Assembly: GCF_001270065.2 (NCBI RefSeq)
Contig: NZ_LFYT02000006.1
Span: 1 to 64,000, forward strand
DNA: 64,000 nucleotides
Reading direction: 5' to 3'
DNA from: Limnohabitans planktonicus II-D5
GTDB lineage: Bacteria; Pseudomonadota; Gammaproteobacteria; Burkholderiales; Burkholderiaceae_C
In this document: positions 33,475 to 41,726 of the stretch, in pieces
Numbering within the stretch: the first letter of the stretch is position 1
Layout: every line of letters starts with the position of its first letter
The notes under the pieces: model-generated
What the model saw: the letters and a program-made list of their open reading frames with translations, nothing else
What the model was told of the DNA's origin: nothing
Databases searched by the model: none
Position numbers and translations under genes: made by a program

Positions 33475-34659
33475 TCAGTTGGAAAACGCCGCAATCCCGG
33501 TGATGGCGCGGCCCAGGATCAGGGCGTGCACGTCGTGCGTGCCTTCGTAGGTGTTGACCACTTCCAGGTTCACCAGGTGGCGGGCCACGCCGTATTCAGC
33601 GCTGATGCCGTTGCCGCCCATCATGTCGCGGGCCAGGCGGGCAATGTCGAGCGCTTTGCCGCAGCTGTTGCGCTTGAGGATGGAGGTGATTTCCACCGAG
33701 GCCGTGCCTTCATCCTTCATGCGGCCAAGACGCAAGCAGCCTTGCAGGCCTAGGCTGATCTCGGTCATCATGTCGGCCAGTTTTTTCTGGATCAGCTGGT
33801 TCGCAGCCAAGGGGCGGCCGAACTGCTGGCGGTCCATCACGTACTGGCGGGCGCGGGTGTAGCAGTCTTCGGCGGCACCCAAGGCACCCCAGGCGATGCC
33901 GTAGCGGGCGCTGTTCAGGCAAGTGAACGGGCCTTTCAAGCCGCGCACTTCGGGAAAGGCGTTTTCTTCGGGGCAGAAGACTTCGTCCATGACGATCTCG
34001 CCGGTGATGGAGGCACGCAGACCCACCTTGCCGTGCACGGCGGGGGCAGACAGGCCTTTCCAGCCTTTTTCCAAAATGAAGCCGCGGATTTGGCCGCCAT
34101 CGTCCTTGGCCCAGACCACGAACACGTCGGCGATCGGGCTGTTGGTGATCCACATCTTGGCACCGGACAGGCTGTAGCCGCCGGGCACTTTCTTGGCGCG
34201 GGTGATCATGCTGCCGGGGTCCGAGCCGTGGTTGGGCTCGGTCAGGCCAAAGCACCCGACCCACTCTCCACGGGCCAGCTTGGGCAGGTATTTTTGCTTT
34301 TGCGCTTCGGTGCCGAAGTCGTTGATCGGCACCATCACCAAAGACGACTGCACGCTCATCATCGAGCGGTAACCGCTGTCCACGCGCTCGACTTCGCGGG
34401 CCACCAGGCCGTAGCAGACGTAATTGAGGCCCGCGCCGCCATATTGCTCGGGGATGGTGGCACCCAAGAGACCCAGCTCACCCATCTCGTTGAAGATGGC
34501 GCGGTCGGTGGTTTCGTTCAAAAAGGCGTCTGTCACGCGGGGCAGCAGGCGTTCCTGGCAGTAGGCGCGGGCGGCTTCGCTGACCTGGCGCTCGTCTTCG
34601 GTCAGTTGAGACTCGAGCTGGAAAGGGTCGGACCAGGAAAAGCGGTGACTGGAACTCAT
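33475..34659 (-). CDS. gcdH: Glutaryl-CoA dehydrogenase (acyl-CoA dehydrogenase family)
   Basis: This 394-residue flavoenzyme has [17 protein letters not shown] and [19 protein letters not shown] (FAD/acyl-CoA binding). Also present are [30 protein letters not shown], and the catalytic Glu in [17 protein letters not shown]. The match is closest to glutaryl-CoA dehydrogenase, which decarboxylates glutaryl-CoA to crotonyl-CoA in lysine/tryptophan and glutarate breakdown. ATG 34659 is chosen because the upstream extension crosses the regulator's promoter. It diverges from a LysR gene (127-base gap), the usual gcdH-gcdR arrangement, and its 3' end abuts REP array 1. Confidence 0.92.
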   Translation of the reverse strand: MSSSHRFSWSDPFQLESQLTEDERQVSEAARAYCQERLLPRVTDAFLNETTDRAIFNEMGELGLLGATIPEQYGGAGLNYVCYGLVAREVERVDSGYRSMMSVQSSLVMVPINDFGTEAQKQKYLPKLARGEWVGCFGLTEPNHGSDPGSMITRAKKVPGGYSLSGAKMWITNSPIADVFVVWAKDDGGQIRGFILEKGWKGLSAPAVHGKVGLRASITGEIVMDEVFCPEENAFPEVRGLKGPFTCLNSARYGIAWGALGAAEDCYTRARQYVMDRQQFGRPLAANQLIQKKLADMMTEISLGLQGCLRLGRMKDEGTASVEITSILKRNSCGKALDIARLARDMMGGNGISAEYGVARHLVNLEVVNTYEGTHDVHALILGRAITGIAAFSN

Positions 34660-34786
34660 GATGGCGTCTTTCAAAAAAACAGAAGATGGCTCGATCCTAG
34701 AGTGAAAGCCGTCATTTATCAAACGATTGTTTTTCACCCAGATATGATTTTTTGTATGATCAGAAGATATCCCCCACCACCCAGCC
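34660..34786. promoter_or_regulatory. Divergent gcdH/lysR promoter region
   Basis: The 127-base AT-rich gap contains ATCAAACGATTGTTTTT near 34718 and a tandem TATGAT...TATGAT near 34743-34760. A LysR regulator commonly binds such a shared region to control both genes. No -35/-10 pair was assigned with confidence. Confidence 0.4.
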
Positions 34787-35698
34787 ATGCGCCGCAAACT
34801 GCCCTCCACCCAGGCTCTGATCTGCTTTGAAGCCGCCGCTCGGCACGCCAGCTTCACCAAGGCGGCGCAAGAGCTGGCCCTGACGCAAGGTGCCGTCTCG
34901 CGCCAGGTGGCCTCGCTGGAGGACATGCTGGGCGTGCCGCTGTTCAAACGCGGGCAGCACGGCATGCAGCTGACCCCGGCCGGGCAAGACTATGTGCGCC
35001 AGATCAGCACCCGGCTGGACGCGTTGGAACGAGACACGCTGGACCTGATGGGCAGGCAAGGCCAGGGCGAGAGCCTGACGCTGGCGGCCGTGCCCACCTT
35101 TGCCTCGCGTTGGCTGATTCCCCGCTTGCCCAGTTTTGCCACAGCACAACCGCAAACCCCGGTCCACATCGAAACGCGCACACGCCCCTTCATGTTCAGC
35201 GACTCGGGCCTGGACGCAGCGCTGTACGCGGGCACCCCTGCGCAGGTGGCGCAATGGGCGGGCACCGAGGCCACCCGCCTGTTTGACGAAGAAGTGCTGC
35301 CCGTGTGCAGCCCCGAACTGCTGGGCCAGACCCGGCCCCTGCGGCCCGAAGAATTGGCGCACTTGCCCCTGTTGCAGCAATCGACCCGCCCCGAAGCCTG
35401 GCGCCAGTGGTTTGACGCGCAGGGGATGGACGCCCCACGGGCCATGGCCGGGCCCAGGTATGAGCTTTTTTCAATGCAGGTGGCCGCCGCCCGCTGCGGC
35501 CTGGGAGTGGCGCTCATGCCCACGCTCTTGATTCCTTCGGAGCTGGCCAGCGGCGAACTCGTGGTGGCCTGCGACCGCCCCTTGCGCGGACAGCGCGCCT
35601 ATTACCTGGTGCAGCCACAAGTGGCCCAGCCCCGGCCCATGCTGGCGCACTTCAAGGCCTGGCTGTTGCTGCAAAAAGAGGTGGGCGACGCACCCTGA
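34787..35698 (+). CDS. LysR-family regulator, GcvA/GcdR-like
   Basis: The 303-residue protein has an N-terminal winged helix-turn-helix (residues 8-65: [46 protein letters not shown]) and a C-terminal effector domain with the GcvA-type [21 protein letters not shown]. It probably controls the divergent gcdH gene in response to a glutarate-pathway intermediate; this is inferred from the head-to-head placement. REP array 2 begins 22 bases after its stop. Confidence 0.88.
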   Translation: MRRKLPSTQALICFEAAARHASFTKAAQELALTQGAVSRQVASLEDMLGVPLFKRGQHGMQLTPAGQDYVRQISTRLDALERDTLDLMGRQGQGESLTLAAVPTFASRWLIPRLPSFATAQPQTPVHIETRTRPFMFSDSGLDAALYAGTPAQVAQWAGTEATRLFDEEVLPVCSPELLGQTRPLRPEELAHLPLLQQSTRPEAWRQWFDAQGMDAPRAMAGPRYELFSMQVAAARCGLGVALMPTLLIPSELASGELVVACDRPLRGQRAYYLVQPQVAQPRPMLAHFKAWLLLQKEVGDAP

Positions 35699-35720
35699 GC
35701 AGCGTACAAGGCCCACAAAC

Positions 35721-36875
35721 GTCGGTGTCTTCGACCGCCGACCCACAAATACCTGGCCTTGTAGGTCGGTACTCGCAGAGTCCGACGTTTCTGGGGTGAC
35801 CGGTGATGTGGGTCATGGGCCTGGGGGCATGGTGAACAAACGTCGGGGTCTTCGACCACCGACCTACAAATATCTGGCCTTGTAGGTCGGTACTCGCAGA
35901 GTCCGACGTTTCTGCGATGAGCAGTGCTGCTTGCCATGGGCCTGTGGGCATGGCCAACAAACGTCGGGGTCTTCGACCGCCGACCTACAAATACATGGCC
36001 CTGTAGGTCGGTACTCGCAGAGTCCGACGTTTCCGAGGTGACCGGTGATGTGGGTCATGGGCCTGTGGGCATGGTGAACAAACGTCGGGGTCTTCGACCA
36101 CCGACCTACAAATACATGGCCCCGTAGGTCGGTACTCGCAGAGTCCGACGTTTCTGAGGTGACCGGTGATGTGGGTCATGGGCCTGTGGGCATGGTGAAC
36201 AAACGTCGGGGTCTTCGACCGCCGACCCACAAATGCCTGGCCTTGTAGGTCGGTACTCGCAGAGTCCGACGTTTCTGGGGTGACCGGTGATGTGAGTCAT
36301 GGGCCTGTGGGCATAGTGAACAAACGTCGGGGTCTTCGACCGCCGACCCACAAATACCTGGCCTTGTAGGTCGGTACTCGCAGAGTCCGACGTTTCTGCG
36401 ATGAGCAGTGCTGCTTGCCATGGGCCTGTGGGCATGGTGAACAAACGTCGGGGTCTTCGACCGCCGACCCACAAATACCTGGCCCCGTAGGTCGGTACTC
36501 GCAGAGTCCGACGTTTCTGGGGTGACCGGTGATGCGGGTCATGGGCCTGGGTGCAAGGCCCACAAACGTCGGGGTCTTCGACCGCCGACCTACAAATACC
36601 TGGCCTTGTAGGTCGGTACTCGCAGAGTCCGACGTTTCTGGGGTGACCGGTGATGCGGGTCATGGGCCTGGGTGCAAGGCCCACAAACGTCGGGGTCTTC
36701 GACCGCCGACCTACAAATACCTGGCCTTGTAGGTCGGTACTCGCAGAGTCCGACGTTTCTGAGGTGACCGGTGATGTGGGTCATGGGCCTGTGGGCATGG
36801 TGAACAAACGTCGGGGTCTTCGACCACCGACCTACAAATACCTGGCCTTGTAGGTCGGTACTCGCAGAGTCCGAC
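35721..36875. repeat. Tandem REP array 2: ten 121-bp units
   Basis: Forward subtype A palindromes start at 35761, 35882, 36003, 36124, 36245, 36366, 36487, 36608, 36729 and 36850, exactly 121 bases apart. Each is preceded by a reversed subtype B palindrome and a linker (AAATACCTGGCCTT). The unit is the reverse complement of the array 1 unit in organisation. Most spacers read GGGGTGACCGGTGATG, with GGGTCATGGGCCTG after it. Two spacers (following the A palindromes at 35882 and 36366) instead carry GATGAGCAGTGCTGCTTGCC, the reverse complement of the array 1 spacer. It fills the gap between converging lysR and acyl-CoA synthetase genes. Confidence 0.94.
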
Positions 36876-36930
36876 GTTTTTGGGGTGACGGTGCAACCCA
36901 TTCATGCATCAGCGTGTCGGATCAACAGGC

Positions 36931-38502
36931 TCAGGCGTAACGCAGCCGCAAGTCGCGCTTGAGCAGCTTGCCGCTCGGGTTCTTGGGCAGCGCTTCGGCA
37001 AAGACCACGCGCTTAGGACACTTGAAACTGGCCATGTGCTGGGCGCAGTGCGCAATCACGGCGGCCTCGTCCAGCGTCTGCCCAGCCTTGACCACCACCA
37101 CCGCCGTCACGGCCTCGACCCACTTGGGGTCGGGCAAGCCGATCACGGCCACTTCGCTCACTTGCGGCAGGCGGTAAATCATTTCCTCGACCTCGCGGCT
37201 GGCCACGTTTTCGCCGCCGGACTTGATCATGTCCTTCTTGCGGTCCACCACGGTGATGTAACCCTCGTCGTCGATCAGCCCCAAATCCCCGCTGTGGAAC
37301 CAGTCGCCCTCGAACGAAGCTTTGGTGCGTTCGTCGTCATGGAAGTAGCCCAGCATCAAATGCGGTGAGCGGTGCACGATCTCGCCGACTTCGCCCACGG
37401 CCACGTCCTGCATGTCGTCGTTGACCACACGGGTCTCAACGTTGCGCACCGCCTTGCCGCACGAGCCCAGTTTGCGAAGTTGGTCGTCCGGGCCGAGCAG
37501 GGTGGCCAAGGGCGCGATTTCGGTCTGGCCGTACAGATTCCACAAACGCACCTTGGGCAGGCGCGAAGCCAGCTCTTTGAGCACCTCCACCGGCATGATG
37601 GACGCGCCGTAGTAGCCCTTGGCCAGCTGCGCGAGTTTGCCCGCATCCATCAGCGGCGAGCGCAGCAGCGCAATCCAGACCGTGGGCGGGGCAAAGAAGC
37701 TGGTGATGCCGAACTTTTCGAGCATGGGCAGCAGGTTGTCGGGCGTGGGTTTGGAGGTGATGACGTTGGTGCTGCCCATGTAAATGGCCGGGCCAAAGAA
37801 CACATCGAGCTGAGCGCAGTGGTACAGCGGCAGCGCGTGCAGGGCCACGTCGCCCTCGGCAATTTCGGCGTCAATCACGCAGCTGACGTATTGCCACATC
37901 ACCGCGTCGTGCGTCAGTTGTGCCCCTTTGGGCGAAGACTCGGTGCCGCTGGTGTAGACGATCTGCGCCACGTCGTAGCTGCCCAGCTGCAAATCGGGCA
38001 GCGCATCGGTGCAAGCGGCCAGCACATCAAAGCTGTGCATGCCCGACACGCTCTGGCTGGGGTCTTCGGAGGGCAGCCAGATGAACTTCTCGACTTTCGT
38101 GTCCAGTTTGGACGCAGCCTGCGCCAGATCGGCCAGACCGCTGTCAGTAGCCAGGGTCTTGGCACCCGCGTGGCGCAGGATGTAAGCCACCTCGTCGGCC
38201 TTGAGCATGAAATTGATCGGCACCATGACCGCGCCCCGACGGGCCAGCGCAAAGCGCAGCGCCGCAAACCCGTGCGAGTTGCGCGCCAACACCGCCACCT
38301 TGTCGCCCTCGGCCACGCCGATGCTGGCAAGGCCTGCGGCCAGGCGCGTCACCAGCGCATCGAACTCGGCATAGGTCCAGATGGTGCTGCCACACACAAT
38401 GCCGGTTTTGCCGGGCAAGCGGATCGCGGTGCGGCGCAGGGCATCGGCAATGGTCTGGCGGCGAACGGCGGGGTGGATGGCAGTCTGGGTGGCGTGCGAC
38501 AT
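36931..38502 (-). CDS. AMP-dependent acyl-CoA synthetase
   Basis: This 523-residue adenylate-forming enzyme has the P-loop IVYTSGTESSPKGAQLTH near residue 185 and NLYGQTEIAPLA near residue 318. The hinge region follows (SGDLGLIDDEGYITVVDRKKD) and the acyl-adenylate Lys lies in PKNPSGKLLKRDLR near the C-terminus. It activates a carboxylate with ATP and CoA; the chain length is not predictable, although fatty-acid-type ligases share this layout. The proximity to gcdH may point to a shared dicarboxylate or aromatic-acid route, but no operon links them. Its start is 15 bases from that of the divergent DUF2889 gene. Confidence 0.9.
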   Translation of the reverse strand: MSHATQTAIHPAVRRQTIADALRRTAIRLPGKTGIVCGSTIWTYAEFDALVTRLAAGLASIGVAEGDKVAVLARNSHGFAALRFALARRGAVMVPINFMLKADEVAYILRHAGAKTLATDSGLADLAQAASKLDTKVEKFIWLPSEDPSQSVSGMHSFDVLAACTDALPDLQLGSYDVAQIVYTSGTESSPKGAQLTHDAVMWQYVSCVIDAEIAEGDVALHALPLYHCAQLDVFFGPAIYMGSTNVITSKPTPDNLLPMLEKFGITSFFAPPTVWIALLRSPLMDAGKLAQLAKGYYGASIMPVEVLKELASRLPKVRLWNLYGQTEIAPLATLLGPDDQLRKLGSCGKAVRNVETRVVNDDMQDVAVGEVGEIVHRSPHLMLGYFHDDERTKASFEGDWFHSGDLGLIDDEGYITVVDRKKDMIKSGGENVASREVEEMIYRLPQVSEVAVIGLPDPKWVEAVTAVVVVKAGQTLDEAAVIAHCAQHMASFKCPKRVVFAEALPKNPSGKLLKRDLRLRYA

Positions 38503-38517
38503 GGTGCGGGCTCCTGC

Positions 38518-39147
38518 ATGGATATGATCGGAAGATTGAACACCAGACCCGAGAGAATTCCATTGGCACTACCCCCAGCATCCCCCCGAAAACTGTCACA
38601 TACGCGAACCGTGGTGTACCAAGGCTTTGACCGCGAAGACGGTCTGTGGGACATCGAAGCCCAACTGACCGACGTCAAGACCTATGGTTTTGAAGTTTCC
38701 AACGAACGGCCCTTTCCGGCCAACGAGCCAATCCACAACCTGAAAATCCGCGTCACCCTCGACAACAAAATGGTGATCCAGGACATCGCCACGTCTATGG
38801 ACGACATCCCGCACCCCGAGTGCGTCGGCGCGCCACACGGCATGCACAAGCTCATCGGCTGCACCATGGGCCCTGGCTGGCGAAAGATCATCAACCAGCA
38901 CGTAGGCGGCACCGAAGGCTGCACCCACCTGCGCGAAATGCTCTTCAACATGGCGACCGCCGCCTACCAGACCCTGCCCGCAGGCCAATGGCAGCGCCGC
39001 GAACTGGCAGGCCAGCCCCACCCCGAAATGACCCAAGCGCCCTACTTCCTCGGTCAGTGCCACAGCTGGGCTTATGACAGCCCGACGGTGCAAAGGGCTT
39101 ATCCGATGTTTTTCAAGCCGAAGGCGGTTGAGGGGTCTGAGGGCTGA
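38518..39147 (+). CDS. DUF2889-domain protein
   Basis: The 209-residue protein has RTVVYQGFDREDGLWDIEAQ, LTDVKTYGF, IHNLKIRVTLDNKMVIQD and the conserved GCTHLREMLFNMATAAYQT near residue 144. These are typical of DUF2889 proteins often found with CoA ligases and aromatic-acid or steroid catabolic genes. Function is unknown. The start could be 38518 or 38524. A 53-base copy of its 3' end recurs at 40459-40511, on the far side of a toxin-antitoxin-like module. Confidence 0.85.
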   Translation: MDMIGRLNTRPERIPLALPPASPRKLSHTRTVVYQGFDREDGLWDIEAQLTDVKTYGFEVSNERPFPANEPIHNLKIRVTLDNKMVIQDIATSMDDIPHPECVGAPHGMHKLIGCTMGPGWRKIINQHVGGTEGCTHLREMLFNMATAAYQTLPAGQWQRRELAGQPHPEMTQAPYFLGQCHSWAYDSPTVQRAYPMFFKPKAVEGSEG

Positions 39148-39187
39148 AACGCAGCAGGTTCATCACTGAGAGATGAACCGCACCTCA

Positions 39188-39691
39188 TCATTGAGGATTG
39201 CCAAGAACTGACGCAATCAATGAAGGGCTGAGCCAAATGCCATGGCGGCGCATGTTTTCGATGGCATGAGGCAAATCCACAGAAAACCCCAACTGCCGGG
39301 CTTTGAGCAAGATGCCCAATGAACCCGTGAGGTTCAGGCCGCAAAGTCTGGCCGTGCGTCGACCGACCACCTCATCAATGCACACCAGCGGTAACGACAA
39401 ATTCAAAGCCGTCTGAATGACCGAGGCTTCTCCTGCGTCCAGGGAGTTTTTGAGGAACGGCAGCAGTGTGACCGGCCGATCCTGAATATCTAGCCAATCC
39501 GCAGCCTGAAACGCATCAACTCCGAAAGAAGTCTGACCACCCGCACGAACCTCTTGGGCCACTTCAAATGGAACCACAACCCTGGCATACATGAATTTCA
39601 GGATGTCCAGACTGCCCAGGGCTGCGGTCAATGCAATCAAGGGTGTCGTGTTGGACACCAAAACAGCCGAGCGCTCAGGCATTGAGGACAT
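39188..39691 (-). CDS. DUF3368 PIN-like putative toxin
   Basis: This 167-residue protein has the PIN-like start VLVSNTTPLIALTAAL, the central Glu in LDAGEASVIQTAL and CIDEVVGRRTARLCGL, which together match DUF3368. Partners of UPF0175 antitoxins usually have this fold and are presumed RNases (VapC-like). The usual first PIN aspartate appears as Asn in SNTTP, as is common in DUF3368, so activity is unproven. It overlaps the antitoxin gene by 17 bases if the first ATG is used; ATG 39682 is the alternative. Confidence 0.8.
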   Translation of the reverse strand: MSSMPERSAVLVSNTTPLIALTAALGSLDILKFMYARVVVPFEVAQEVRAGGQTSFGVDAFQAADWLDIQDRPVTLLPFLKNSLDAGEASVIQTALNLSLPLVCIDEVVGRRTARLCGLNLTGSLGILLKARQLGFSVDLPHAIENMRRHGIWLSPSLIASVLGNPQ

Positions 39692-39923
39692 CGTCGGCCA
39701 ACTCGTCTTTGGGCAAATCGATCAATGACACCCCAAATCGCGGCAACTCGGCCATAAATGCCACGCGATCCAGACCTGCCAAGGATGCCGCCATGCCAGA
39801 CGACAAGCGCTTCATTTCAAAAAATTTAACGGCCATGGCCAACTTGGCTTCCCGCTGAAAGTCCTCTTTGCCGCAATGCATCACATCCAGGTAGCTATTG
39901 GGAACGTCCAACAAAATCTGCAT
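39675..39923 (-). CDS. UPF0175-family putative antitoxin
   Basis: The 82-residue protein starts QILLDVPNSYLDVMH. It carries KLAMAVKFFEMKRLSSGMAA, LAGLDRVAFMAELPRFGV and ends DLPKDELADDVLNA, the standard UPF0175 pattern with a helix-turn-helix-like centre. It is upstream of and overlapping the DUF3368 gene, the usual antitoxin-toxin order. The pair probably autoregulates. The 535-base stretch 39924-40458 after it holds a GTAGGAGC-type palindrome remnant (~40318-40382) and a lone terminal repeat of the 168-bp element (40430-40458). No convincing gene is seen there. Confidence 0.82.
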   Translation of the reverse strand: MQILLDVPNSYLDVMHCGKEDFQREAKLAMAVKFFEMKRLSSGMAASLAGLDRVAFMAELPRFGVSLIDLPKDELADDVLNA

Positions 39924-40458
39924 AGGAACCTCCGAGTGCTCAAAAGTATGGCACAGCTTCCATGTGCATCAGAATATGCTCACCGTATAGCACTTGCAAT
40001 ACGCAAAGCATGATCTTCACAGTTCAGCACCGCTGCCAACGTAGACTTTCAGCGGATTTTTTGATTTCCTGATCCAGCGTGAGTTGGACAGTCCAACCGG
40101 TGATCTGGAAATTCCGGAAAAAGCGCGCCATGTCATTCATGCTGGCGTCGGCCTGTTGCGAACATCACCGTTCGCATATCGCAAAGCTTGAGACAGCCCT
40201 TTCACACGCGAATTGATCATCGCTTTTGGCAGCACGGGCCATGTCGCGCTCTTTGAAATTGTCAACGACACCACGGTCTTCGTCGGTGCCATTCGGCATC
40301 AGCGGCAAAATGGGTTTTGTAGGAGCAGCACCCCGTGCGCGACTCCCCGCAGACCACAAACGCCAATCGCACGCAGGGCGCAACTTCTACAGATCGCATC
40401 GCTGATCGTTATGCCCAAGACAAACCGTTCACTTCAAACTTCACAGGGCCAGATCAAT

Positions 40459-40511
40459 AGGCCAATGCCACAGCTGGGCGTTTGACAGCCCAACGGTGCA
40501 AAGGGCTTATC
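40459..40511 (+). repeat. Duplicated 3' segment of the DUF2889 gene
   Basis: The 53 bases match 39052-39104 (coding for GQCHSWAYDSPTVQRAY of the DUF2889 protein) with about six differences. It forms a direct repeat that brackets the UPF0175/DUF3368 module. It also supplies the TAA that ends the Rhs core fragment on the other strand. Confidence 0.85.
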
Positions 40512-41124
40512 CACTCGGGTCCGTCATCGCCAACGGGTTGTTCATCACATACGCATACCGGTTGTAACTCTGCAGGTTCCCCGGGCTTTGGATGAACGGG
40601 TCCGCGCTCATGAAGCGGCCAATCAGCGGGTCGTACACCCGACCGTTCATGTGGATCAGCCCCACTTCATCCAGGTGCTCGTGCTCCGTGTAACCACGGT
40701 CCGTGGTCTGGCCCACCAGGCGGTCGTTCTTGTCAGCCAGGCCGTTGGCGTTTCTTCGTTTGCCCCGGGGGTCATATGCCAGCCGCTCCACCACTTGCCC
40801 CGCCTCGTCGGTGATCACCGCGATCGAATTCAGGTGGTCTTGGTGGAAGTAGCGCACTGGCGCGCTGCGTTTGCTCAGATCACTGGCCGTGCTGCTGACG
40901 CCCGCACCACTGCGCGTGGTCACCAACGCAAAGGTCATGCCTGCCGCTTGCAGGTAGTGACGGTTTTCTGTAACGCCGTTGGCATTGAGTTCTTTTTCGA
41001 AAACGAGCGCGTTGTTATCGCCGTGCAGATACCAGGTGGTGCCACCCATCAGGCTGGTGGGAGCGTTGTGGGTCAGGGTTTGTTTGACGCGTTGGTGTCG
41101 GGGCTGGATTTGCCACAGCGGCAC
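40508..41124 (-). pseudogene. Orphan Rhs core fragment
   Basis: About 205 residues of Rhs repeat-associated core are present: RYFHQDHLNSIAVITDEAGQ, LAYDPRGKRRNANG, GYTEHEHLDEVGLIHMNGRV, YDPLIGRFMSADPFIQSPGN and NRYAYVMNNPLAMTDPSG. The frame is cut exactly after DPSG, where the toxin tip would begin, by the DUF2889 fragment. There is no shell-forming N-terminus. It is about 96% identical by eye to the core in the locus upstream (42700-43280). Orphan Rhs tails are normally reservoirs for tip exchange; this one has lost its tip. Confidence 0.85.
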
Positions 41125-41138
41125 CAGAGAATTTACGC

Positions 41139-41238
41139 GCTGCTTCGTTATGGCTGGATCAGATTAATTGGGATCTGACCCCGTTTATGCTGCTTCGTTA
41201 TGGCTGGATCAGATTAATTGGGATCTGACCCCGTTTAT
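41139..41238 (+). repeat. Two tandem 50-bp copies
   Basis: A 50-base unit (GCTGCTTCGTTATGGCTGG..., containing GGGATCTGACCCCGTTTAT) is repeated twice with no difference, starting at 41139 and 41189. Part of a third, altered copy (TATCTGAACCCGATTTACGC) follows. It lies between the orphan Rhs core and the putative immunity gene. Confidence 0.88.
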
Positions 41239-41316
41239 GTGTTGGTATCTGAACCCGATTTACGCAGAAGTGATTTGGACATTAGGCCATGACACCGCGC
41301 AGGGCGGGCATTGTTG

Positions 41317-41721
41317 TCATCGGATGATTTTCTGCCCCGGCTTGCTGTGATCCTCCAACGCTACCGAGTCCGCACGAATTCGGATTTGAACCTCTGTGCG
41401 ATCACCATCAGAATCAACGGAATCCACACTCATGACAAATAAGTACTTTGCCGAATCGCCTTGGAGCGGCTCGGCTCGGATGTCGTTGATTGTGTCGTTT
41501 GGAATCGCACCGCTCGGCTCGAAGGACACGCTCCTTACACCCTCAAAGACAATGAAACCATCAGGCAAGTCTTCCGCCGTGTAGTAATCCCATGTGGCTG
41601 ATCTGACCCGAGATATGCAAGTCGCCTGGACTTTGACTTCAGAGTTCCAGCCGTCAATCAACACCGCTTTACAGCCGCGATCACCAACGTAGACGGTCTT
41701 CAAAAATTCAACAACGTTCAT
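41317..41721 (-). CDS. Putative immunity protein of the Rhs toxin
   Basis: This 134-residue soluble protein begins [20 protein letters not shown] and contains [16 protein letters not shown] and [24 protein letters not shown]. The family was not recognised with confidence. It starts 5 bases after the restored end of the Rhs toxin frame, the place where cognate immunity genes lie in polymorphic toxin loci, and it has an acidic, beta-rich composition. The reading frame is intact although the toxin is broken. Confidence 0.65.
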   Translation of the reverse strand: MNVVEFLKTVYVGDRGCKAVLIDGWNSEVKVQATCISRVRSATWDYYTAEDLPDGFIVFEGVRSVSFEPSGAIPNDTINDIRAEPLQGDSAKYLFVMSVDSVDSDGDRTEVQIRIRADSVALEDHSKPGQKIIR

Positions 41722-41726
41722 AGCAG

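Noticed and set aside
32439-36875. CRISPR array
   Set aside because: The regular spacing is striking, but the spacers are conserved between units, the repeats are inverted hairpin pairs of two kinds with a ~120-bp period, and no cas gene is present.
32437-36901. Open reading frames of 60-190 codons running through both REP arrays on both strands
   Set aside because: They encode the same few peptides (LCECRPT, SALAESD and similar) in shifting frames, follow the repeat period rather than codon structure, and have no start signals. They are by-products of the repeats.
37372-38517. Long forward frame fused upstream of the DUF2889 gene
   Set aside because: It is antisense to the acyl-CoA synthetase; only the part from 38518 resembles a protein family.
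40030-40143. Small minus-strand frame of about 37 codons
   Set aside because: Sequence is not recognisable, there is no ribosome binding site, and it lies in a degraded region between repeats.
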